A stretch of DNA of 64,000 nt from Lutispora thermophila DSM 19022 (GTDB taxonomy: Bacteria; Bacillota; Clostridia; Lutisporales; Lutisporaceae): positions 62,001 to 126,000 of the forward strand of contig NZ_FQZS01000006.1 of assembly GCF_900142105.1 (NCBI RefSeq). The letters run 5' to 3'. Of this stretch, positions 54,646 to 63,898 are shown piece after piece. The stretch's first letter is position 1. Each line of letters begins with the position of its first letter. Under the pieces are notes generated by a model that was not told the DNA's origin, ran no database searches, and saw only the letters and a list, made by a program, of their open reading frames with translations. Both the position numbers and the translations under genes were made by a program.

Positions 54646-57600
54646 ATGAAGAAAAGGTTTTTGTCAATACTTCTAATAATATGCTTATTGTTAAACATGT
54701 TTACAGGCATAAATGTTTTTGCTGCAGATGACAGCAAACAGATAAGCATTAGAGTAGAAGGTATAAACAGTACTATTATCTCAGAAGCAAATTATGAGAC
54801 TAAGAAAAGTACGGTATATGAAGCAGTTTATGAAGTGCTGCAGAGTGAAAACATACCTATAGCTGCTTCTGAAAGCCAATATGGGAAATATATTTCTGCA
54901 ATTAACGGGGAAAAGGAAGGAACCTTTGGCAACTATGATGGCTGGCTATATGCAGTCAATAATGAAATTCCTGATACAGCCATAGATTCATGTACGATTA
55001 ATGATGGCGATGAAATTGTTATTTATTACGGAGGATATCCACCTGCTACATATATTCCTACAGTGGAATTATCAGAAGATATAGTTGAAGCAGGTACGGA
55101 TTTTACAGTAACTATAACATCAACATATTACGATTGGGAAAAAGATGAAGATGTCAATGTTAAGTTGGAAGGTGTGAAAATAAGCCTTTCTGGAAAATCA
55201 TATTACACAGATGAGAATGGCGAAGCTATTATTACTGCACCTACAGCTCCAGGAAGTTACTCATTGAAGATTAGCCAAGATAGAGATGACAATTACCCCT
55301 TGATTGTTAGGACAACTAAAGATTTTGATGTCATTGAAGCAATACAATCACCTAAAACTGCAAAAGGGCATGTTACTTTTTCGGTAGAAAAATTTACTTT
55401 AGGCCAAGGTTATATTATTGAACCTATAAAAGTCCCATTTTATGAAGGCGATAATGGTGCAAAACTGATAACTGATTTGTTGACGGAGTATTTGGGTGAG
55501 GATAGCTTTGATTATACAGGCAGCATAGAAGGTGGATTTTATCTGTCATCTATAAGAGACGGAGGGCCAGAGGAGGCAAATATTCCGCAATATATTCTGG
55601 ATCAAATTGGTTATGATGTAGATGGGAGATCTAATGATGGATGGCTTGGAGAATTTGACTATACATTTATGTCAGGTTGGATGTATGCTGTAAACAATTG
55701 GTTTCCAAACTATGGATTTTCAGACTATTCTCCTGAAGACGGAGATGTAGTCAGGGTTCAGTTTACAGTTTATGGTTATGGCGCAGACCTTGGTGCTGTA
55801 TCAGACTGGGGAATGGAACCATTTATTATTGCAGCCAATAAGGATGATTTGACAGCAAAAATTGGAGAAATAAACAGTAGTCCAAAGAAAGATCAAATCC
55901 TTTCAAATCCGCTGGTAAGGGCCGCATATGATAATGTTTATGAAGTGCTTATGAATATGGAAAGCACCCAAGATATGGTTGACGAAGCATTGCAGGAGCT
56001 CAAAAATGCGTTAAGCGGTAAGGAGCCTGAAAGAAAGGTTACAATAAAATCTATAACACCAGTAGCTGATATAACGGTGGATTTTGGCACAAGCCTGGAA
56101 GAAGCCATAGCAGCTTTACCGAAAACAACTACTATTACAGACAGTGACGAAAAAGAGCATATAGTGAATTTAAATTGGACAATTGCAGACTATAATGCTA
56201 ATAAAGCAGGAGACTATACTGCAACAGCCACCTTTGATTTGCCGGAAGGAATCAGCCAGGCAGAACCAGCAATTGAGCTCATAGTACAGGCAAAAGTGAT
56301 AGTAGAGGCACCTGATAATCCAGTTGACACTATCCAGTTAGCCAGGGAACATCTTGCAAAGAGCCTTGCTTATATTCATGAAACCACACCAAATCCAACC
56401 TTCGGAACCGGAGGAGGAGAATGGTCCATCCTTGCTCTGGCAAGAGGAGGATATAAAGTTTATGAAGGCTATTATGATATCTATTACAATAATGTAGTAA
56501 ATGAAGTAAAAAGGCTGATGCCTGCTTCAGGAAGCAAGCCTGAAGGTAGATTGGATAGAAATAAGGGAACAGAACATTCCAGATTGATTATAGGTTTGAC
56601 TTCTATAGGCAAGGATATAACAGATGTAGGAGGCTATGATATAAGAGAAGCCCTTGCAGACTTTGATTATGTAAAAAAGCAAGGCATAAACGGCCCAATT
56701 TTTGCACTGATAGCATTTGACAGTCACAATTATGAAATACCAGTAATAGATGGGGTAGCTGAACAATCCACAAGAGATAAGTTTATAGACTATATACTAG
56801 ACAGAGAAATAAACAAGGGTACAGAAAATGCAGGAGGATGGGCACTATCAGGAAATACTCCTGATCCGGATATCACTGCCATGGCCATCCAAGGGTTGAC
56901 ACCATATTATGAAAAACGCCAGGATGTAAAAGCTGCAGTAGATAGAGCAATTGATTGGTTATCAAAGGCACAAAAAGAAGATGGCGGATATTCAAGCTGG
57001 GGAAGTGTAAACAGTGAGAGCATTGCCCAGGTGATTGTAGCTTTAACCGGTTTAGGCATCGATCCTCATAATGATGCGAGGTTTATTAAAAATGGCAATT
57101 CAGCAGTTGACGCCTTGTTGACCTTTGCAGGACCCGATGGCGGCTTTATGCATGTGAAACCCGGAGGTAACACAGGCGGTGGAGCAGAAGCCGGAGTAAT
57201 AGACGGCATGGCTACAGACCAAGGTACCTATGCACTTGTGGCCTATATTAGATTTTTAGAGGGCAAGAACTCTCTTTATGATATGACAGACGTAAAATTA
57301 GAGAATGATCAACCGGTAGAACCAGAAAAACCGGAGGAGCCGACGGAAAATGAGATACCATTACCGGAGGGAGATAAGCCAAAGGTTCAAATTCCGTCAG
57401 ACGATAAGGAATATAATATACCTATAACAAAAGAGGATGGTAATAAAGAAATAACAATAGAAATCCCTGCTGATAGGAATTCAAAGGTTACCGTTGCACT
57501 GCCATTAAATGAAAGCCTACCACAAATTAAGGCTGTTAAGGGCAATGTAACAGTGGAAATTCCTAAGGACGCAAAAGTTTCAAGCGGTGATGTATCGGCT

Positions 57601-60327
57601 CTAGAGCTAATAACATCGAAAGATGCTAATAATGCCTCCATAAGAGAAAAACTTAACAATGAGCTTCCTGAGGGCAAAAAGCTGGATCAGATCCTTTATG
57701 TTTACTCCATGGGCGGAAGCTCAAGAGTTGAGTTTAGCCATTTTGTGACTTTGACCTTTGCCGGTATGAAAGGCAAGGAAGCTGCTTATATACAAAATAG
57801 ATCGCTCCATATAATTCAAAAATATGCAAGCGATTCTGAGGGTCTAAAGAGTGGTAAACCGGAGTATGCCTATGACAGCGGAAATGACTTAATTATAAAG
57901 ACAAAGCATTTTACTGATTTTGTTGTTTACGCTGCAAGTGATTCACAAACTCCTGGAGGCGGAAGCGGTGGCAGTGGCGGAAACGGCGGAAGTGGTGGCA
58001 GTGGCGGATCTACTGAACCTAAAAAATATATTACTCTTTCTATAGACAAAGAGACTATCGGAAAAGGATATGTGTTACCACCTACGAAAGTTGAGTTTAA
58101 AGATGGAGAATCTGTCTGGGATGTATTAAAAAGAGAAATGGATCGCCGAGGAGTAAAGTACACCTATGTTTGGACACCAAAATATAATAGTGTGTATGTT
58201 GAATGGATAGACGGAGATGGAGAGTTCGATCATGGTAGTGGTAGCGGATGGATGTATAACGTTAATGGCTGGTATCCTAACTACGGTGCAAGCTTATATA
58301 AGCTGAAAGATGGAGATGTAGTACAATGGCGTTATACTACTAACCTAGGAGTAGATTTAGGTGAAGATATTACCAAATGGGATCAGCCAAAAATTACTGT
58401 AGAAGGATTAAAAGATAAGCAAAAGGTGACAGATAAAGAACTAACCTTTAAAGTTACCGCAAAGGATGTAAAAGGCAAGAGTTTGACTCCAACTGTTAAG
58501 TTCAATGGGAAAGAAATAACAGGAACCAATGGTAAATATGAAGTTACTCTGGTTGATGGGGAAAATACCATAATTATAATAGCCATAGATGCAGATGGAA
58601 ACAGAGCAGATGCTACTTATACTATCATATATAATTCTTCAGCAAGTCCTGTTTCTGGAGGTTCTTCTCCTGGTGGCTCACCTTCCGGAGGTTTGTCTTC
58701 CGATGGCTCATTGAATTCAAACAATCAGGTTGTTGAAAACGGAAATCAAAATAATCAGAATGATAATAAGGAAATTGCAATAAAATCAGACAACGAATTG
58801 AATAATATTTATTCAGACGCGAGTTCCATTTCATCCTGGGCTCTGGAAGCTGTTATAAGAGCTACTGAAAAAGGGTTTGTAACAGGCTATAATGGTAAGT
58901 TTAATCCAAAGGCTAATATTACTAGAGCTGAGTTTACAAAAATAATGGTTTCTGTGTTAGGGCTTGATATTAAAATCGATAAAACAATTAACTTCACAGA
59001 TGTTAAAGAGAATCAGTGGTATTACCCATATATTAATGCCGGTTATAAAGCTGGGATTATAAATGGAAGCGGTAATGAATTCAATCCCGATGGAAATATA
59101 AACCGTGAGCAACTGGCAGCAATTGTCGTCAGAGCACTGCAACTTAAACCAACTAGGGCAAATACTACAATAAAAGATTCAAACAAAGTGTCAGATTGGG
59201 CTAAATCTGAGGTTGAAACAGCGGTAGCTTATGGACTGATGGTAGGTAACAATGGCATTTTTGATCCCAAAGCCTTTGTCACCAGAGAGATGGCAGCCGT
59301 AGTAGCCATGAGAGCCTTTGATTATAAAAACAATAATAATACAGAAGAAATAGGCATACAAAAACAGAATAATGTACAAAAACAAAATAGTGTTGATGTA
59401 AAAAAACAGATTAAAGAAACTGCAGAGTTTATGCAAAAAACAATTACTGATCCTATAGTAGCAAGTGTTGGCGGGGAGTGGACAGTCTTCGGGCTGGCCC
59501 GCTCCGGCCTAAATATTCCTAAAGAGTATTTTGAAAAATATTATGCTAATGTTGAAAAAACTCTAAAAGAAAAGTCAGGGATTTTACATCGTATAAAATA
59601 TACGGAATATGATCGTGTTATCTTAGCCTTAACCGCAATTGGGAAAGATGTTAAAAATGTGGCTGGATATGATTTGACAAAGCCTCTGGCTGATTTTAAC
59701 ACCTTAATCAAACAAGGTATTAACGGTCCTATCTTTGCACTGATTGCATTAGATAGCAAAAACTATGAAATACCCATGGATAACACTGTAAAAGTACAGA
59801 CTACAAGACAAATGCTCATAGATTTTATATTGAATAGAGAAATTCAAGGCGGAGGATGGGCATTAGGTGAAAATCCATCTGAAGCGGATCCGGACATAAC
59901 TGCTATGGCTATACAAAGCCTTGCACCATATTATGACAAAGATGAAAAGGTAAAAGCAGCAGTGGATAGAGGGCTGAATTGGTTGTCAAAGGCTCAAAGA
60001 TCAGATGGAGGTTATTCCAGTTGGGGATCTATTAATTCTGAAAGCATAGCTCAGGTTATCGTAGCCTTGACTAGTTTGGGAATTGATCCTCATAATGATC
60101 CTAGATTTGTCAAAAACGGTAATTCAGTAGTTGATGCATTATTGAGCTTTGCTGTTCCTGGAGGGGGATTCTATCATGTAAAACCCGGAGGAAAAGGTAA
60201 TGGTGGAGCAAATCCGGGGGAAGTGGATCCAATGGCTACAGATCAAGCTATGTATGCGTTTGTTGCCTATGATAGGTTTATCAATGGACAAAATCGTCTA
60301 TACGATATGACAGATGTAAATAAATAA
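54646..60327 (+). CDS. Giant SLH-anchored transcobalamin-like surface protein
   Basis: 1,893 residues. Signal peptide (1-26); DUF4430 domain 1 (about 32-130); Ig-like domain (137-225); DUF4430 domain 2 (240-388, SGWMYAVNNWFPNYGFSDY); helical segment (395-460); Ig-like domain (466-552); alpha/alpha-toroid of prenyltransferase/transcobalamin type (558-885, DPDITAMAIQGLTPYYE, GGYSSWGSVNSESIAQVIVA); beta-rich region (911-1099); Gly/Ser linker; DUF4430 domain 3 (1125-1241, SGWMYNVNGWYPNYGASLY); Ig-like domain; Ser/Asn linker; three SLH domains (about 1392-1565); second toroid (1586-1893). DUF4430 is the transcobalamin-like C-terminal domain, and the toroid corresponds to the N-terminal domain of intrinsic factor, so corrinoid binding is the leading hypothesis. 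It is exported and wall-anchored. GGAGG before the ATG. Alternative: binding of another ligand. Confidence 0.88.
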   Translation: MKKRFLSILLIICLLLNMFTGINVFAADDSKQISIRVEGINSTIISEANYETKKSTVYEAVYEVLQSENIPIAASESQYGKYISAINGEKEGTFGNYDGWLYAVNNEIPDTAIDSCTINDGDEIVIYYGGYPPATYIPTVELSEDIVEAGTDFTVTITSTYYDWEKDEDVNVKLEGVKISLSGKSYYTDENGEAIITAPTAPGSYSLKISQDRDDNYPLIVRTTKDFDVIEAIQSPKTAKGHVTFSVEKFTLGQGYIIEPIKVPFYEGDNGAKLITDLLTEYLGEDSFDYTGSIEGGFYLSSIRDGGPEEANIPQYILDQIGYDVDGRSNDGWLGEFDYTFMSGWMYAVNNWFPNYGFSDYSPEDGDVVRVQFTVYGYGADLGAVSDWGMEPFIIAANKDDLTAKIGEINSSPKKDQILSNPLVRAAYDNVYEVLMNMESTQDMVDEALQELKNALSGKEPERKVTIKSITPVADITVDFGTSLEEAIAALPKTTTITDSDEKEHIVNLNWTIADYNANKAGDYTATATFDLPEGISQAEPAIELIVQAKVIVEAPDNPVDTIQLAREHLAKSLAYIHETTPNPTFGTGGGEWSILALARGGYKVYEGYYDIYYNNVVNEVKRLMPASGSKPEGRLDRNKGTEHSRLIIGLTSIGKDITDVGGYDIREALADFDYVKKQGINGPIFALIAFDSHNYEIPVIDGVAEQSTRDKFIDYILDREINKGTENAGGWALSGNTPDPDITAMAIQGLTPYYEKRQDVKAAVDRAIDWLSKAQKEDGGYSSWGSVNSESIAQVIVALTGLGIDPHNDARFIKNGNSAVDALLTFAGPDGGFMHVKPGGNTGGGAEAGVIDGMATDQGTYALVAYIRFLEGKNSLYDMTDVKLENDQPVEPEKPEEPTENEIPLPEGDKPKVQIPSDDKEYNIPITKEDGNKEITIEIPADRNSKVTVALPLNESLPQIKAVKGNVTVEIPKDAKVSSGDVSALELITSKDANNASIREKLNNELPEGKKLDQILYVYSMGGSSRVEFSHFVTLTFAGMKGKEAAYIQNRSLHIIQKYASDSEGLKSGKPEYAYDSGNDLIIKTKHFTDFVVYAASDSQTPGGGSGGSGGNGGSGGSGGSTEPKKYITLSIDKETIGKGYVLPPTKVEFKDGESVWDVLKREMDRRGVKYTYVWTPKYNSVYVEWIDGDGEFDHGSGSGWMYNVNGWYPNYGASLYKLKDGDVVQWRYTTNLGVDLGEDITKWDQPKITVEGLKDKQKVTDKELTFKVTAKDVKGKSLTPTVKFNGKEITGTNGKYEVTLVDGENTIIIIAIDADGNRADATYTIIYNSSASPVSGGSSPGGSPSGGLSSDGSLNSNNQVVENGNQNNQNDNKEIAIKSDNELNNIYSDASSISSWALEAVIRATEKGFVTGYNGKFNPKANITRAEFTKIMVSVLGLDIKIDKTINFTDVKENQWYYPYINAGYKAGIINGSGNEFNPDGNINREQLAAIVVRALQLKPTRANTTIKDSNKVSDWAKSEVETAVAYGLMVGNNGIFDPKAFVTREMAAVVAMRAFDYKNNNNTEEIGIQKQNNVQKQNSVDVKKQIKETAEFMQKTITDPIVASVGGEWTVFGLARSGLNIPKEYFEKYYANVEKTLKEKSGILHRIKYTEYDRVILALTAIGKDVKNVAGYDLTKPLADFNTLIKQGINGPIFALIALDSKNYEIPMDNTVKVQTTRQMLIDFILNREIQGGGWALGENPSEADPDITAMAIQSLAPYYDKDEKVKAAVDRGLNWLSKAQRSDGGYSSWGSINSESIAQVIVALTSLGIDPHNDPRFVKNGNSVVDALLSFAVPGGGFYHVKPGGKGNGGANPGEVDPMATDQAMYAFVAYDRFINGQNRLYDMTDVNK

Positions 60328-60366
60328 AGTAACATTGGTATTCAGATTTAGAATGAATTATTGGAT

Positions 60367-60404
60367 ATGCTAAGCAAGGATAAGGATTTATCCTTGCTTA
60401 GCAT
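60367..60404 (+). terminator. Very strong hairpin between surface and tether genes
   Basis: ATGCTAAGCAAGGATAA (60367-60383) pairs perfectly with TTATCCTTGCTTAGCAT (60388-60404) around a 4-nt loop. It is followed by TTAAAA rather than a T run, so it may be a partial terminator or a message-stabilising/processing site that lowers expression of the downstream transporter genes. Confidence 0.7.
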
Positions 60405-60426
60405 TTAAAAAGGAGGGCATAAGCAG

Positions 60427-61350
60427 ATGAACAGGAAGCAATTACTTACAGCAATATTTGTCATAGGCCTATTGGCAATAGCCTTCTTCTGCTTTGGAGA
60501 CGGTAACGAAGTAGTACCTTTAAGTCCTGATGATATAGGTCAAGGGGCACAAACAGCGGTTGATATTCCTAATTATAATGAATATACCTTAGATGATGTT
60601 CTGGATAATAAAGGGAATATTTTAGCAGATGAAGACATGGCAAAGGAATCGGAAAAAAGTCCCAATATGGAAACAAAACAGGTAGAAAAAATAAACGAGC
60701 AAGCAGAAGATAAACCAAACGAAGTGCCAGAAAGTAATAAGAAAGAAAATCCCTTAAAAAATGAAACTGAAAAAGAAAAGCTGATGGATCCAAAACTTGA
60801 AAAACAAAAGATAATAGAAAGAGACAATAAAAATAAAGATAAAAAGGATAAGTATCTAACAGACCCAGTACCTGAAGGAAAACCAAAACCTGTTGAATGG
60901 CAGGATGTAAAAATAAATTACGATAAAGAATTAACCTGCACATTATCCGTTACATGTAAATCTATTTTAAATAATATGCATCTTTTCAACATGGATAAGC
61001 TTGAGGTGCTTCCGGAAGATGGAGTTATATATGAAGCACAAACGGTTACTTTTTATGAGGGAGAATCAGTATTTGATGTGCTCCTTAGAGAGATGAAAAA
61101 GAATAAAATTCATATGGAATTTGTAATGACACCTATTTACAATAGCTACTATATTGAGGGAATTAATAATCTGTATGAATTTGACTGTGGAGAGCTAAGC
61201 GGTTGGATGTATAGGGTAAATGGCTGGTTTCCAAATTACGGCTGCAGCCGGTATATGCTTCAGGATGGAGACGTCATCGAATGGGTTTACACCTGTGATT
61301 TAGGGAGAGATATTGGCGGAGAATGGGCGGTTATAGGAGGAGAAGAATGA
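60427..61350 (+). CDS. Membrane-tethered DUF4430 protein
   Basis: 307 residues. N-terminal hydrophobic segment (about 6-24) without a lipobox, so a signal anchor or signal peptide. A long Lys/Glu-rich low-complexity spacer follows (about 60-150), then one DUF4430 domain (about 165-300; GESVFDVLLREMKKNKIHME, SGWMYRVNGWFPNYGCSRY, DGDVIEWVYTCDLGRDIGGE). It closely resembles domain 3 of the giant surface protein. Sited between surface protein and ECF genes, it looks like the membrane-side receptor that hands ligand to the transporter. AGGAGGG before the ATG; its stop overlaps the ecfT start. Confidence 0.85.
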   Translation: MNRKQLLTAIFVIGLLAIAFFCFGDGNEVVPLSPDDIGQGAQTAVDIPNYNEYTLDDVLDNKGNILADEDMAKESEKSPNMETKQVEKINEQAEDKPNEVPESNKKENPLKNETEKEKLMDPKLEKQKIIERDNKNKDKKDKYLTDPVPEGKPKPVEWQDVKINYDKELTCTLSVTCKSILNNMHLFNMDKLEVLPEDGVIYEAQTVTFYEGESVFDVLLREMKKNKIHMEFVMTPIYNSYYIEGINNLYEFDCGELSGWMYRVNGWFPNYGCSRYMLQDGDVIEWVYTCDLGRDIGGEWAVIGGEE

Positions 61351-62240
61351 TCATAGATAGTTTTTCTTCATTTCATCCAATAGTAAATTTCACATATTTT
61401 TCAGCCGTATTGTTATTCAGCATGTTTTTTATGCATCCTGTATTCTTAGGGATATCGCTCGTTAGTGCCTTTGTCTATTCAGTTATGCTAAAAGGTAAAA
61501 AGGCAGTGAAATTTAACATACTTTATATGATGCCTTTGCTGTTGTTTATGGCAATACTCAATCCTGCATTTAACCATCAGGGAGTCACCATATTATTTTA
61601 TTTAAAAAGTGGCAATCCGATCACTCTTGAATCCATACTCTTTGGTGTAGCTTCAGCTTGTATGTTTGTAACAGTAATATTATGGTTTTCATGCTATAAT
61701 GCAGTGATGACTTCTGATAAATTCATCTATCTATTTGGCAGAATTATACCAGGGTTATCCTTGATTCTTTCTATGGTGCTACGTTTTGTACCTAGATACA
61801 CAGCTCAAATAAAAGTGATTTCAAATGCTCAAAAATGTGTAGGAAGAGATGTTACCCAAGGCAATGTAATTGCAAAAGCTCGGAATGGAATAAAAATCCT
61901 GTCAATTATGACTACATGGGCTTTGGAAAATGCTATCGAAACGGGAGATTCCATGAGAGCCAGAGGATATGGTTTACCCAAACGGACCAGCTTTTCCATA
62001 TTTCGCTTTGATAATCGTGATAAAGTAACATTTGCTGTTATGGCGGGATTAATTGTTATCGTGTTAATTGGTGCTGTAATGGGAGAGAACACAATGCGTT
62101 TTTTCCCTTCTATAAAAACAATAAATACAACTATATTTAGTCTAGTTGTTTATACCGCTTATTTTATACTATGCATGCTACCGGTTATTATCAATATTAT
62201 GGAGGAAATCAAATGGAAGTATATAGTATCAAGAATCTGA
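61347..62240 (+). CDS. ecfT: ECF transporter T component (EcfT/CbiQ family)
   Basis: 297 residues with about six membrane segments. The coupling motif GDSMRARGYGLPKR (Ala-Arg-Gly) is the T-component hallmark that contacts the ATPases and the S component. The start is at 61347 (GGAGGAGAAGA upstream), overlapping the stop of the DUF4430 gene by four bases. It is not the cobalt CbiQ of the cbi operon; sequence and context point to a dedicated vitamin transporter. Confidence 0.9.
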   Translation: MIIDSFSSFHPIVNFTYFSAVLLFSMFFMHPVFLGISLVSAFVYSVMLKGKKAVKFNILYMMPLLLFMAILNPAFNHQGVTILFYLKSGNPITLESILFGVASACMFVTVILWFSCYNAVMTSDKFIYLFGRIIPGLSLILSMVLRFVPRYTAQIKVISNAQKCVGRDVTQGNVIAKARNGIKILSIMTTWALENAIETGDSMRARGYGLPKRTSFSIFRFDNRDKVTFAVMAGLIVIVLIGAVMGENTMRFFPSIKTINTTIFSLVVYTAYFILCMLPVIINIMEEIKWKYIVSRI

Positions 62241-63898
62241 GTTTCAGCTATCCTCAGCAATCAAAATATGCTCTTAATGATATAAATCTTACAATAAACA
62301 GCGGAGAGTTTGTTACAATCTGTGGTAAATCCGGTTGCGGTAAAACTACATTGCTAAGGCATTTAAAAACTATACTTACACCCCATGGAAAGCGTAAAGG
62401 GGAGATTTGTTTCTATGGACAACCTTTGGAAGAAGTTGACCATCGTACACAGGCTTCAAAAATCGGATATGTGCTTCAAAGTCCTGACAATCAAATAGTT
62501 ACGGATAAGGTTTGGCATGAACTGGCTTTTGGTCTTGAGAGCCTTGGTTATGATAATAGCACAATCCGTTTGAGAGTGGCAGAAATGGCAAGTTTTTTCG
62601 GTATACAAACCTGGTTTCATAAAAACGTTACGGAGCTTTCAGGAGGACAAAAACAACTTCTAAATCTGGCTTCAATTATGGCTATGCAACCTTCCGTATT
62701 AATCCTTGATGAGCCTACATCTCAGCTAGACCCTATAGCGGCTATGGATTTTATGGAGATAGTAAAAAAGATAAACAGAGAACTTGGTATCACAATTATT
62801 TTGACAGAGCATCGTTTGGAAGAGATAATTCCAATGTCTGACCGCATTATTGTTATGGATGAAGGAAGTATCATTGCAGATGACACACCTCAAAAAGTTG
62901 GTGAGATGTTAAGTGCAATGGAGCATCCCATGTCTGTTGCAATGACTACGCCTATGCAGATATATGCAAGAGTGGAAAACAATCTGCCTTGTCCCGTTAC
63001 TGTTAAAGACGGACGTAAATGGATTGATACACTCCTTGGAGGCAAAGTTATTAAAAAAGAACATAAGTTGATGCAACATCCATCGACATCAAAGAACGTA
63101 GTTATTCAGCTTAAGGATGTATGGTTTAAATATGAAAAAAATTTGCCGGATGTAATAAAGAGTTTATCCATGGAAGTAAAAGAAGGACAGTTCTATTGTA
63201 TTGTTGGAGGAAATGGCACAGGAAAAACAACTGCTTTATCTATTATAAGCGGGCTGTATAGGCCTTATAGAGGCAAAGTATTGGTAAATGGTAAAAACAT
63301 AGCAAATATGAGTATAAAAGAACGTTATAGAAATAATTTGGGAGTACTTCCTCAAAATCCACAGGCTCTATTCGTAAAGAAAACAGTAGAACTGGATTTA
63401 TATGAAATGCTATCTGATACAAAACTGACTAAGGAAGAGAAAGCAAAGAAAGTAAAAGAAGTAGCAGAATTTGCAGAATTAGACGGATTGCTTCACATGC
63501 ACCCCTACGATCTAAGTGGAGGGGAACAGCAAAGAGCAGCCATTGCAAAAGTACTTCTGCTTGAGCCTAAAATATTGCTGCTTGATGAGCCAACCAAAGG
63601 AATTGACGGTTATTTTAAAGAAAAGCTAGCAAGTCTCTTTAAAAATTTGACATCAAAAGGGGTAACTATTGTTATGGTATCCCATGATATTGAATTTTGT
63701 GCAAAATATGCGGATGTGTGTGCAATGTTTTTTGATGGAAGCATCATAACATCTAATCCAACTAAAGAATTCTTTGCAGAAAACAGTTTTTATACAACTG
63801 CAGCCAATAGGATGGTTAGGCATATTTGCCCTGATGCAGTAACAATAGAGGATGTGATAGAACTATGTCAGAGAAACAGCCAGCAAAAAATGGCATAA
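62213..63898 (+). CDS. ECF transporter ATPase, two fused ABC domains
   Basis: 561 residues with two complete ABC cassettes. The first has Walker A GKSGCGKTTLLRHL, Q-loop VLQSPDNQIVTD, signature LSGGQKQLLNLASI, Walker B VLILDEPTSQLDP. The second has Walker A GGNGTGKTTALSIISG, signature LSGGEQQRAAIAKVLL, Walker B ILLLDEPTKGID. One chain thus supplies both EcfA and EcfA' subunits. The start is at 62213 (GGAGGAAAT upstream), overlapping ecfT by 28 bases; its 3' end overlaps the next gene by 34 bases. Tight overlaps suggest one complex. Confidence 0.94.
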   Translation: MEVYSIKNLSFSYPQQSKYALNDINLTINSGEFVTICGKSGCGKTTLLRHLKTILTPHGKRKGEICFYGQPLEEVDHRTQASKIGYVLQSPDNQIVTDKVWHELAFGLESLGYDNSTIRLRVAEMASFFGIQTWFHKNVTELSGGQKQLLNLASIMAMQPSVLILDEPTSQLDPIAAMDFMEIVKKINRELGITIILTEHRLEEIIPMSDRIIVMDEGSIIADDTPQKVGEMLSAMEHPMSVAMTTPMQIYARVENNLPCPVTVKDGRKWIDTLLGGKVIKKEHKLMQHPSTSKNVVIQLKDVWFKYEKNLPDVIKSLSMEVKEGQFYCIVGGNGTGKTTALSIISGLYRPYRGKVLVNGKNIANMSIKERYRNNLGVLPQNPQALFVKKTVELDLYEMLSDTKLTKEEKAKKVKEVAEFAELDGLLHMHPYDLSGGEQQRAAIAKVLLLEPKILLLDEPTKGIDGYFKEKLASLFKNLTSKGVTIVMVSHDIEFCAKYADVCAMFFDGSIITSNPTKEFFAENSFYTTAANRMVRHICPDAVTIEDVIELCQRNSQQKMA

